10,000 nt of DNA, taken from positions 7,501 to 17,500 of the forward strand of contig JAHBMJ010005911.1 of the NCBI GenBank assembly GCA_018398765.1, given 5' to 3'. Every line of letters begins with the position of its first letter. Position 1 is the stretch's first letter. The DNA is from Chromera velia. Lineage: Eukaryota; Sar; Chromeraceae. A model generated the notes under the pieces. The model made no database searches and was not told the DNA's origin. It worked only from the letters and a program-made list of their open reading frames with translations. A program made the translations under genes and the position numbers. Below, in pieces: positions 1 through 7,875 of the stretch.

Positions 1-89
1 CATTCGCTCTGTTCTGATCAAACAGACGCTTCATGTCTCTTTGTTTTGACTCCCTCGATTTCGTATTAATATGACATGCATGCATGCAG
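1..89 (+). other. 3' end of an intron of the first gene
   Basis: This stretch has no coding character and ends in a clean acceptor, CATGCATGCATGCAG (75-89), immediately before the first coding exon. Earlier exons of the gene therefore lie to the left of the window. The acceptor polypyrimidine tract is weak. It is replaced by a CATG/TGCATGCA run, a pattern repeated at the next acceptor at 460-476. Confidence 0.6.
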
Positions 90-730
90 GTAACGCCAGG
101 CACCCTGATCCCGAACCAAAACCTGACGACCGTGTGGGTCAATCAAGGTAGAGTCCCTGGTCAGACGACTGTCGTTGGACGGTTCTCTGCAGACCTGACG
201 CTGTGCCAACCTCTGGAGAATCCCATTCCGTCCTCCAGCATCGTTTTGACGAACTCAAGTCAGTCTCTGATAGAATTGCGTACATGCATAGGTTCTTTTG
301 ATCGTGACCTTTGCATGCATGGGTCTGGAGATGAACATCTGTGTTCCAATGGTTGGTTCAGGGAAGGACTGCGTGTGTTGAACAAAACAAAAGTCTGGGG
401 CCCTGGAGTGCCATACATTCATTCTCCCTGCACCAAATTGTTTCTTTAATTCTGCTGGTTGCATGCATGTGTGCAGACGGAATGACGATTCCGATAACGG
501 ACGCGGTTTTGGAGAACCTGAACGAGTCCTCAGGTATCGCCACCTACTCCTTCTCTGTCACAGGAGGCGGGTCTTTTGACCTCACGGAGACTTACTCTCT
601 CTCCGTCACGGTCTGTGGAGGCTCCGCCCAGGTTCTAAATCCGTGGGGGATCACAAACGGAACCGCCACGGCAGGAACTCCGGATTTTGACTTTCAAGTT
701 CCCGAACTCCCTGATATCACTCTGCCATAA
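90..730 (+). CDS. 3' part of an unrecognised, probably secreted beta-rich protein (two exons: 90-258, 477-730)
   Basis: I do not recognise this family. Two coding exons are joined by a 218-base intron (259-476; donor GTCAGT, acceptor GTGTGCAG). The first exon ends one base into a codon and the second starts at codon position two, so the reading frame is restored and the junction codon becomes AAC (Asn). The joined part gives 140 residues to the TAA at 728-730. It is rich in Ser, Thr, Val and Gly with alternating hydrophobic residues, as expected for a beta-sandwich. It has only two cysteines (in LTLCQP and VTVCGG), which could form one disulfide, and three N-glycosylation sequons (NLT, NES, NGT). 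This suggests a secreted or surface protein, but the signal peptide would be in the missing 5' part. Reading straight through the first donor gives a stop at 447-449 after a compositionally different tail, which argues for splicing. Confidence 0.6.
259..476 (+). other. Intron between the two visible exons of the first gene
   Basis: It is a GT-AG intron of 218 bases, inserted after the first base of a codon. It contains two TGCATGCA octamers, at 312-319 and 460-467, the second lying nine bases before the acceptor. The splice was inferred from matching phase and from the change in composition; no transcript was available. Confidence 0.6.
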
Positions 731-1000
731 GGTTTCTCCTGTACTTTATCAGCTTGAGGACATTTGTCCAAGTTACTAAAATATCATAACTCTAAGGAGA
801 CATGGACCCTAACTTTATAAATCTTGGTTAGGTTTAATATGAGGAATATCTCGCTTTCTTAGTTCTTGCAACGGATTATAAAACATATTTGTTAGACGGC
901 CGGATTGATGTAACTATAGTCACATAGTAGGAATGAAAAAATTTAACACAGATCGAATTAATTCATCATTGAATTACCCTGCCAGTGCAAAAAGTATTAG
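731..1000. other. AT-rich intergenic sequence downstream of the first gene
   Basis: This is 3' flank of the first gene. I see no ORF with coding character and no RNA gene, and no canonical AATAAA just after the stop. It leads into the palindromic element that follows. Confidence 0.5.
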
Positions 1001-1005
1001 AAAAA

Positions 1006-1041
1006 TTTATGGTGGGAAAGTTTTTAGAAAACCACCATAAA
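1006..1041. repeat. Short perfect hairpin at the left edge of the palindromic element
   Basis: TTTATGGTGG (1006-1015) is followed by its exact reverse complement CCACCATAAA (1032-1041), giving a 10-bp stem and a 16-base loop. It lies just outside the left outer arm of the large inverted repeat. It may be a nested hairpin of the same element or independent. Confidence 0.65.
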
Positions 1042-1052
1042 ATTGTCGTTTA

Positions 1053-1766
1053 AATTGATAGAAAAATGATGAAAAATTTAAAGTTATAGAGCTAGGCTCT
1101 GCATTCCATAGATAAGAAAAGAAAAAAAAATGTCCAATCTTTTTTTTTCTCTTTTTTTATTTATTAACTCTGCAAAGACCTAAGAATTTAGATAGGAATT
1201 TGAAGGAATTTAGATAGGAATTTAGAAGAATTTAGAGGAATTTAACTAGGAATCTAAAGGAATTGAAAGACAGGAATTTAGAGGAATTTAGCAATTTTTG
1301 GAGGTTGATTTCTTATGAGCTATGATGAGTTAGAACTTGATTTTAACAGTGCTTATAAGTTTAATATACGTCTATAAGCACAGATAAAATCAAGTTCTAA
1401 CTTTTTGTAGTTCATGAGAAATTAAACTCCAAAGTTTACGAATTTAAAGGTCTAAATTCCTTTAGATTCCTAGCTAAATTCCTCTAAATTCTTCTAAATT
1501 CCTGTCGAAATTCCTCTAAATTCCTGTCTAAATTCCTATAGGTCTTTGCAAAGAACCAAAGCACATATAGTTTTTACACAACATTCCATGCAACACTCGA
1601 TCCTGTCACTCCTGCAACACTTGAACAACAGTTGTTTGCCTGTTGACTGCTATATGATAAATAAAAAAAAATCTATTAAAAAAAAAGTTTTCCGATTTTT
1701 TCTTTTATGTAGCTAGTGCAGGGCCTAGAGCTAGAAACACTTTTCTCTATCATTTTTCTAACAATT
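1053..1766. mobile_element. Long inverted-repeat (fold-back/MITE-like) element, about 0.7 kb
   Basis: Almost the whole stretch is an imperfect palindrome. Matched arm pieces, from outside in: 1053-1070 with 1749-1766 (17 of 18 bases); GAGCTAGGCTCTGCA-like sequence near 1090-1104 with the related sequence near 1716-1733; 1171-1180 with 1541-1550 (exact); 1328-1345 with 1385-1402 (18 of 18, AGTTAGAACTTGATTTTA); and 1349-1357 with 1373-1381 (exact), around a 15-base loop. Within both core arms the unit GGAATTTAGA or its complement recurs many times with slight variants. The right arm carries about 100 extra bases at roughly 1560-1660, including several CAACA-rich words. No ORF is present. I could not identify a target-site duplication or exact ends, so the boundaries are those of detectable arm similarity. 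Transcription through it would give a long hairpin RNA. Confidence 0.7.
1171..1550. repeat. Core of the palindrome, with GGAATTTAGA subrepeats in both arms
   Basis: The left arm runs from 1171 to about 1357 and the right arm from about 1373 to 1550. They align as reverse complements along nearly their whole length, with small indels near the bases of the subrepeats. The variants GGAATTTAGA, GAATTTAGA and GGAATCTAAA occur in the same order in both arms. This means the inverted duplication happened after, or preserved, an older array of about 10 bp units. Confidence 0.8.
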
Positions 1767-1902
1767 GTTCTATAACTTTTCTCACTTTGACTTTCTATCG
1801 TGACATTTTTCAATCTAATTTAGAATCTAATTTCAAATACCATTCTATCACTTTTCTGAATTTATGTAACATTGTAACTGTCGTAACATATTTTATGTAT
1901 GT

Positions 1903-1948
1903 GGGCAAATGCTAGGGCAAATGTTTAGACAAAAGTGCCCAAACATTT
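1903..1948. repeat. Small direct repeat and hairpin
   Basis: GGGCAAAT occurs twice (1903-1910 and 1915-1922). AAATGTTT (1919-1926) pairs with AAACATTT (1941-1948) across a 14-base loop. I see no associated gene. It lies in AT-rich DNA right of the palindrome and could be a remnant of its flank. Confidence 0.45.
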
Positions 1949-2320
1949 TATCTTAACGTTGGAAAAGAGTCAAACTCAAAATGTAAAAAGAGTTAGAAAC
2001 TGATATTTTATGTGCAGAGTTACTGCCAGAGTAGTTAATCAATCACCTACTAGTCAAGCCTTTAATATTTAAGGATAGTATATTTCTGTTTTTAAAAAAT
2101 TGGCATCCTTATATTTTAAAAAATTGGTATGATTGCTGACATGCTTAGCTATGAGACATGACCGCTAGCCTGCACTCGGGAATATATACGATAAAAGGAA
2201 TAAGAACTAGAATAAGAAAATGACGTGGTCAACTAGGTGGTCAAAAGAACAAGCTGCTCTGCTATAGGGAAATACAGACACTTCGAAGAGCACCGGCAGT
2301 CAGTGTGAGCATCACGCCTA
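1949..2320. other. AT-rich intergenic DNA, no gene seen
   Basis: I found no coding exon, RNA gene or convincing regulatory site. The only structure is a pair of TTTTAAAAAATTGG words, 2090-2103 and 2114-2127, spaced 24 bases apart. Base composition changes from AT-rich to GC/CT-richer near 2290. Confidence 0.5.
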
Positions 2321-2400
2321 GTGGGTTGTCTGGGAGGAATTAAGAGAAGGAATCAAGTGAAAGGCCAGGTGAAAGGGGCGACGAACTGGTTCAGTACATG

Positions 2401-2454
2401 CCTTGACGCAAGAAGGAGAAGCCCAAGCCTTGACGCAAGAAGGAGAAGCCCAAG
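2401..2454. repeat. Perfect 27-bp tandem duplication
   Basis: Two identical 27-base units (2401-2427 and 2428-2454) begin CCTTGACGCAAGAAGG and end GCCCAAG. The unit length is a multiple of three, so any frame crossing it stays open. However, the surrounding ORFs on both strands are low-complexity and not convincing genes. The lack of any difference between copies indicates a recent duplication or conversion. Confidence 0.85.
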
Positions 2455-3341
2455 AGAGAAAACCACGCAGATCGAGAAGAACAACACACGTCCCCCCACT
2501 CCCCCACTCGATTTTCGTCGATCGATCGAGTCACTCATCAATCCGTCACTGGGGCGATGGTTCCTTTGTTGTGTGTTTTTCTTTGTCACTGGATCCTCCT
2601 CTTGTCTCGTCTCCTCAATCCCCCACGTTTTTTTCAGTTCTCCAGTCCCAGCTGCATGCTTCTTGATCCTTCTCCTCTTTCCTTTCAAGCCTATCGATGA
2701 TGCATCATCATCAATCACTCTCACCAACTACCCAACCCCCTTCCGATCTGTCCTTTCAGCTCCCTCCCCCCTTCTGCCTGATCGGAAGACAGACCAGCCA
2801 GTCACACCGCCCCATCCTTCGTCATCTCTCGGCTGAATCCGTCAGGCAGGCCCTCCCTCCCTGCCTTAATTCACGAGCTGATCGATCGAGCAAACCAACC
2901 AACCATTCACCTGCCTGCATGGGCTCTCTGCAGGTCTCTGCTTCAAACACTCAGTATATACCCCTCTTTCCTCCACCCCAACAAACACCCCTTGCCTCTC
3001 TTATCCGGCCACCTCCTCCGTTTCACCCAGCCTATTTATGGGCACAGTGTGTGCAGTGACAATTATTTCAAGCACGTACAAAAAGCTCACTCCTACTGAA
3101 GACAGACAGGCATGTCACTTCCCCCATTGCGTTAGTCAAGGCCAAAGAATTTGACGGGCGGAAAGCCTGCACCCCCCCGTTACCTGCGAGCACCGTGGAA
3201 TGACCCAAAACTACCGTGACTTAGACCAGTCTCACCCCCTTCCTCCCTCCCTACAACCTTGCATTCCCTTCCTTTCTCTTCTCATCCAGGATCTGATACG
3301 CCCGCCTTCTTCCCTGCCCTCCTTTGAGCCTACCTCCCTAC
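2455..3341. other. Pyrimidine-rich stretch downstream of the DCN1-like gene; no gene seen
   Basis: The + strand is dominated by C and T (runs such as TCCCTCCC, CCCCCCC, CTTCCTCC). The part adjoining 3341 is presumably 3' UTR and terminator of the minus-strand DCN1-like gene, where it would be purine-rich in RNA. Open frames here (for example 2321-2836 +) give only Pro/Ser/Arg low-complexity peptides. TCGATCGAG words occur near 2520 and 2881. No poly(A) signal could be placed with confidence. Confidence 0.45.
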
Positions 3342-5041
3342 CTACCCTCCCCCGCTCTTCTTCTGCCTCCACCACTCAACGAACTCATCGATCAACACCG
3401 GCCACGCGCCGTCGTCGTCGTAGTTCGACAGGTCGGCGTTCACTGTCGTGGCCAAGTCAAAGACCATTGACCACGTGTCTCTCGAAATCGTGTGCGTGAC
3501 CTTCATCTGCACACACACATACAGAGGGTGGGGTGGGGAGGCTGAGAGAGAGAAAGATAGTCTCGTACGTAAACACATACATATTCATCTCCACTGACAG
3601 AGTGAGACACAGAATAGCGACAAGAAGGCGGCCTTTGCCCTCAGTCTCTCTCCGTCCCTTCCTCCCTCCCTGCCGACCTCCTGATTCGAAAAAGGGCGGA
3701 AGGAAGGAGACAGAATGAAAGGCTGAAACGACGGTGGGCTCCCTCATGGACAAAAGTATCTTTCCCTGAAACCCTTGCTGAATCTAACGCTCACACAGAC
3801 ACACCTTCTGAAGCTCCCACCCACCCTCACACAGGCGCATTCAGCCAAAGACTATTCGGACACGGAAGCGCTCCACTGAATCCATCCAATCATACATTCA
3901 TTCACTAGGAATAAATCCTCTCTCTCTTGACTTTGGGACCTGCCAGACAGGCATGAAGGCACGCAGGCAGGCCGGGAGCCATACGGAAAGAAAAGAAAGG
4001 AAGAAAGAACAGAGAGAGAGAGCGAGAGAGAGAGAGAGAGAGACAGCCAGACAGTCCATATCGTATACAGCCTTCTGCTCTCACCTCCACAAATGTCAAG
4101 AATTCGTCGAGAAGCTCGAAGTGGCCCTTGAGCAAAAGTTTCCAAAATCCGATGCAGTGCTCCATCGCCAGGTTCTTCCGACCGTCGTCCAGAGCATAGG
4201 AGAAAGTGTACAGGTAGACTTCCTTCAATTTATCCCTCATTCTGAGATGCTCTCTCATTTTCGGCATTTCTTTTTTCAACGCCTCAATGGAGTCGCACCC
4301 CAGCTGCACCATTCCCCCCACGAACTCCTCTCTTGTGAATACGCCCATCTTGTTGGCCTTGAAGTGAAAGGACAACACCAGAGTCACGGGGTCCTCTACA
4401 TCCACGCCCAGATCTTGACAGAACTGATGGATCCCCTCGATGCCTATGTGGTCTTCTGTTGGGTCCTTGTATTTGTTGTAAAGAGCCAAAACCTGTACAT
4501 GAGCAAGGTGGAAAGATTCACGACAGTGCACATTCTCATACTTGAGCCGAAGTCTTTGGAGGATCCGCAACCTTTTTACTCGAGGCGTGGGGGACAGAAG
4601 GAGAGAGAAAGGGCTTGGTTTACCGACTGCCAAATCGGACGGCGCTTCCTCTCTAGCAATTCGGTGACAAAGCACCGCCAGACTTTGCCTTCACCATCGT
4701 ACTTATCTTGAATGAAAAGGAAGGCACAATACCCGCGTACCCACCTTCGCGTCGTCCGATTTGGAGGCGTACGAGTTGCCCTCCTGAAAGAACTGGTTGA
4801 CCGCCATCTCCAAATCCCAGTTGAATCTCTTCAGGAAGTCAGCAGCGATCTTTTGAGTGGGGGCGCCTGTGACGCTCTGAAATTGAGACACCTTGTCCTT
4901 CTGCAGACAGAGGGAGGGGGGGGGGCAAATCCTTAAGGGAGAGGGGCATACGCGGTAAATTGAGGGCGAAAGAAAAAAGAAAGAAGTAATGAAAGGGAAG
5001 AGTGATTCAACGAGACGAACCTGCGACCTGTTGAGTGACAT
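3342..5041 (-). CDS. DCN1-like (DCUN1 family) cullin neddylation co-E3, four exons
   Basis: Family members are scaffold-type E3s that bind the E2 UBC12 and cullins and stimulate transfer of NEDD8 to cullin, activating cullin-RING ubiquitin ligases. Exons on the minus strand: 5041-5021, 4900-4745, 4492-4085 and 3506-3342. All three introns (120, 252 and 578 bases) are GT-AG and phase 0. The product is 249 aa, the usual family size. Residues 8-51 form the UBA-like domain (ends NWDLEMAVNQFF). Residues 60-240 form the PONY/potentiating-neddylation domain, with LYNKYKDP, IGIEGI, TREEFVGGM, LGCDSIE and SNYDDDGAWPVLIDEFVEW. The Asp-Ala-Asp patch that contacts cullin in characterised homologues is intact (D205 in RDTW, A229 in GAW, D235 in LID). 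The ATG at 5041 is the first in frame and gives the family-typical short lead MSLNRSQKDKVSQF. The protein acts in nucleus and cytoplasm in other organisms. The tail after the domain is short (RQKKSGGG). Confidence 0.93.
3507..4084 (-). other. Third intron of the DCN1-like gene
   Basis: This phase-0 intron of 578 bases has donor GTGAGA (4084 downward) and acceptor GTGTGTGCAG ending at 3507. It separates the SFHF...FLTFVE part of the domain from the MKVTHTISRDTW part. It is GA/CT-rich throughout and holds a GA microsatellite near the donor side. I see no gene inside it. Confidence 0.8.
4011..4043. repeat. GA/CT microsatellite inside the third DCN1 intron
   Basis: This is a (GA)n run of 33 bases with one GC interruption. 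On the transcribed strand it is a (CT)n tract starting about 40 bases after the donor, so it is not the acceptor polypyrimidine tract. It is likely length-polymorphic. Confidence 0.9.
4493..4744 (-). other. Second intron of the DCN1-like gene
   Basis: This phase-0 intron of 252 bases has donor GTGGGT and acceptor CATGTACAG. It falls exactly between the UBA-like domain and the PONY domain. Its 5' half contains a protein-like open stretch (4706-4624, see findings) that could be an alternative exon, but the family fold does not need it. Confidence 0.8.
4901..5020 (-). other. First intron of the DCN1-like gene
   Basis: This phase-0 intron of 120 bases has donor GTTCGT and acceptor CTGTCTGCAG. 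It separates a seven-codon first exon (MSLNRSQ) from the UBA-like domain. A G/C homopolymer run is present near 4917-4925. Confidence 0.85.
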
Positions 5042-6012
5042 CGTGCTGATGTTGGCTTCGACGGTGTTTCCTCTTTTTGTGCCACTAGGGGACTCTCTGT
5101 TAGACACAAAGAATAACAGAAAGAAGAGGGAAGAGAGAAAAACGACGAAGAGAGCTACAGCAACTGAAAGGAGGAAGGGTGGCGCTATTGTAACCACAAG
5201 TTCAAGCTCAGATGCTCTCTCTCAATTTCGCTCTTCGGCTATGAGCTTCTGAAGTGTCCTCCAGTTTCCCTGCGCGAGTCCTATTCTTGCTGGCAGTGGG
5301 AAGGAATTCTAAAAACAGAATTTCGAGTCCGAGAACGACCCAATTTTCACACGGTCAGAAACTCTACACAGATGATGGCCGATCAGACAGAGGCCGCAAA
5401 GCGTGATTTCTATCGAAGAAGAAAATGCAAGAGGTGGGGAAGAAACCAAAACTCAGCGTGACACAGCCTGACAATAATGCGTGGTTCAGTCACTCGGGAA
5501 GCTCAAATTTCAATCGTGAAGTTGTGGAGCACGAATGAGCAAATGGCACTTTCTAAACAGAAGACATCATGCAGAAGCTTGGCCTGCTGTATATGGTCGA
5601 CATTGGTCGACCACGCGCCCCGCGGAGACGGCATACGTGCATGGAGACGGCGTCCAAATTTAAGCTTTCGTTATACACGTGAATCACGACTGAATATGAC
5701 TGAATCATACTCAGCCTCTAGACTCAGCCTCAGAATCTGTACTGAATCTTTTTCGAAGTGCAGTGTGCACGTGATTTCCGTTGATTCGATCGTCCTCGGT
5801 GAAGGCTGAAGACCGTCTAAGTCTGTCAGACTCTGTCTTGCATGATCTTGCATGTCTTCAGGATTGGCAACCCTTTGTCAACCTTCATAATAGGCTTCAT
5901 TTCTTTTGGTCCACGTACGGCTTTTCGTTGCTTCATCTCGGTCCAGCCTCAGCAAAGAGCGGTCTGATCCTTTTTTATGTGGAGTTGATTGTCTTGTGCG
6001 GCAGTCTTGAAA
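5042..6012. promoter_or_regulatory. Spacer between divergent genes, probable two-way promoter region
   Basis: The two start codons are about 970 bases apart and face away from each other, so both 5' UTRs and promoters must lie here. I see no TATA box at a convincing place. Small repeats are frequent: TGGTCGA twice at 10-base spacing (5594, 5604), GGAGACGGC twice at 19-base spacing (5624, 5643), GACTGAAT twice at 10-base spacing (5688, 5698), and CTTGCATG twice near 5838-5856. CACGTGA occurs at 5676 and 5768. None is assigned to a known factor. Open frames in this spacer have no protein-like composition. Confidence 0.45.
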
Positions 6013-7560
6013 ATGGAAGAGGCGGCTGTGAGCTCTCCTGAGACTGCTCTGACGGTCGACTCCTATCTTGAGCGTCTGAGAGCACTGCAAACTGCAATTG
6101 TCTCTGACCTCGACATTCAGGTCTCACTTGTTGAGAAGACTCTCAGGGCGAAGGGGGGAGGTGAAATTTTGGTGGCCGCAGCTGCGGCTGGTGGAGTGTC
6201 CATTCCATCCGTGCGTCCAGAGGATGTTGCAGTTTTGGACGCTCTTGACGAGACGCGCACTCAATTCTCCAAAAGTGTGAAAGTACAGCTTGGGAAAGTA
6301 GTGAGGAGGCATTTCGAGATTGATGTCGGCTTTCTGAACGAGATCGGCATAGGCGAAATGATCCGTGAGTTCCGACCTGTGTCGGCAGAGACAACTCAGC
6401 TTGCGCTCGCTGACTTTCTCAACGGCGTCAGCAATGGAGACGATTTTCGTCTGTGCCTGAAGGCAGGTGCAGACGTAGACGGACTTGTTGAGGGTCAGAC
6501 CGCGCTCATAAGAGCTGTGTGTGCTGACAATAGGGAGGCCGCGGAAATGATCATGAGCGATGGAGCGGACTTGGAAGCACAGGCGGGGGAGGCGTTAGGG
6601 GGTGTGGAGGGTGTGGTTGCTGGTGACACGGCTCTCGTTGTTGGCTGTCGCCAGCGTCGGTGGGGATTGATAAGGTCCCTGGTTGCAGAGGGGGCGAATG
6701 TAGATGCGATGGGGGTAGATACGGACTCAGAGGCGTCAGACGCGGTCTCAGAGTCGATTTCGGAGGGGCCAGAGGAAGGCAGTGGCAGCAAGATTCGCTG
6801 CAAGAAAGCCCTGCAGATCGCATGTGAGGCCGCAGAGAAAGATTTAGACAGCCAAGAAGAAAACGGGGGGTCAGACCCGAGCTTCGGCCTCAGACTGCGT
6901 TATGACCCCCAAAAGGAGGACCCCGCGGTCCGTTCTGCCGTGAGTGAAGCCCTGAAGAACCTTCTCATGAAGACTTCCGATGCGGCTGATCTGAAGATCA
7001 GCGCTCGGGAGTCTTGCGAGAAGGAGTCCCTCGTTCACTTTTTTAGCTGGCACGAATTTGAGGAGTTGCTGCTCCTCTCTCTGTCTCGTGGGTGCAAAAT
7101 CGATGCTTTCGATGGGGTTGGATGGACAGCGCTCATGAACGCCGCAGCGAGATTCAGACCGCACAACGTGCAATTTCTGATTGACAATGGTGCCGATGTT
7201 AACATGCAAGCTGCAGATGGAGAGGATTTTGCGTTCACCGTTGCTGTGCCTCGAACAAATTATTCTACATACCTTTCCAATAGAAGAGAGATTCACGTTT
7301 TGTCTGTACAAAAGGTGTTGGGAATTCTTCTTGAGCACGGTGCTAATATGAATTCTCGAGGGTTCCTCGGCCAAACTGCTCTCCACCGCGCCGTAGAGGG
7401 GGGTGCCTTAGAGTTGGTGCGGTTTCTCGTTAAAGCAGGTGCCGACCTGCAGGTGCGGGATGTGAATGAGCGGACTCCTCATGATCTTGCAGAAATACGG
7501 TCACGCCCTTCAGAAATCGTCACGATTTTAGTGCCGCCACCCATTGTGAGACAGCTCTAG
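6013..7560 (+). CDS. Ankyrin-repeat protein, single exon, 515 aa
   Basis: Ankyrin repeats bind other proteins, so the product is probably an adaptor; its partner and pathway are unknown. The ATG at 6013 has an A at -3 and G at +4, and no in-frame ATG lies upstream. Residues 1-140 are mostly helical and unrecognised, with an Ala/Gly-rich patch near residues 55-60. Clear ankyrin units start at residue 161 (GQTALIRAV...MIMSDGADL), 204 (GDTALVVGC...LVAEGANVDA), 370 (GWTALMNAA...LIDNGADVN) and 453 (GQTALHRAV...LVKAGADL). Degenerate units fill the gaps: LCLKAGADVDG before residue 161, KALQIACEA in the middle, and LLLSLSRGCKIDA and ILLEHGANMN further on. Residues about 235-258 form an acidic Ser/Glu linker that interrupts the array. 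No signal peptide or membrane segment is visible. The uninterrupted frame contrasts with the intron-rich neighbour. Confidence 0.9.
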   Translation: MEEAAVSSPETALTVDSYLERLRALQTAIVSDLDIQVSLVEKTLRAKGGGEILVAAAAAGGVSIPSVRPEDVAVLDALDETRTQFSKSVKVQLGKVVRRHFEIDVGFLNEIGIGEMIREFRPVSAETTQLALADFLNGVSNGDDFRLCLKAGADVDGLVEGQTALIRAVCADNREAAEMIMSDGADLEAQAGEALGGVEGVVAGDTALVVGCRQRRWGLIRSLVAEGANVDAMGVDTDSEASDAVSESISEGPEEGSGSKIRCKKALQIACEAAEKDLDSQEENGGSDPSFGLRLRYDPQKEDPAVRSAVSEALKNLLMKTSDAADLKISARESCEKESLVHFFSWHEFEELLLLSLSRGCKIDAFDGVGWTALMNAAARFRPHNVQFLIDNGADVNMQAADGEDFAFTVAVPRTNYSTYLSNRREIHVLSVQKVLGILLEHGANMNSRGFLGQTALHRAVEGGALELVRFLVKAGADLQVRDVNERTPHDLAEIRSRPSEIVTILVPPPIVRQL

Positions 7561-7875
7561 GGACTACTAGGTACAACCCTTTATCTGACTTCAAGCCATG
7601 CACTGAATCTTTGACAAGCGAACTAATAAGCTAAATGAAATGTAAAATTTCATGATTCTTCACCGAGTTTTCCGCCCGCTTTAACGCTCATTGAGGTGAA
7701 GGTGAACTACACTGGAATTATAGTGTGTCACAATGAGAATTTCCAGAACCTTTTGTGTCACAATGATTTGTGATACAATAATTGTGATTTTAAGAGCTTT
7801 TGACTGATTCAATTAAATCATACTTATGTGTGAAAAAAATAGTTGTAGATCGCGTGTTTGCTGTGTTTGGCGCGC
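7561..7875. other. AT-rich spacer between the ankyrin gene and the hAT element
   Basis: This is 3' flank and probable 3' UTR of the ankyrin gene. TGTGTCACAATGA occurs twice at 30-base spacing (7724-7736 and 7754-7766), followed by related TTGTGATACAAT and ATTGTGATT words. No gene was seen. Confidence 0.5.

Noticed and set aside
84-449. Unspliced open frame across the first donor
   Set aside because: After 258 the composition changes and the frame stops at 449. The phase-matched splice to 477 gives a coherent protein instead.
2321-2836. 171-codon + strand open frame and its minus-strand counterpart
   Set aside because: Both are low-complexity translations of a pyrimidine-skewed region, with no domain and no splice context.
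3953-4711. 252-codon + strand frame opposite the DCN1-like gene
   Set aside because: It is the antisense shadow of conserved DCN1 exons and starts in a GA microsatellite.
5042-5197. Upstream in-frame extension of the DCN1-like protein with a hydrophobic stretch
   Set aside because: It has no ATG (the frame only opens at a GTG), and family members start at the short lead found at 5041.
5989-6012. Earlier TTG start for the ankyrin protein
   Set aside because: It is not an ATG. The ATG at 6013 has good context and is the first in frame.
6871-7386. 171-codon minus-strand frame
   Set aside because: It is a shadow of the ankyrin gene, with no recognisable composition.
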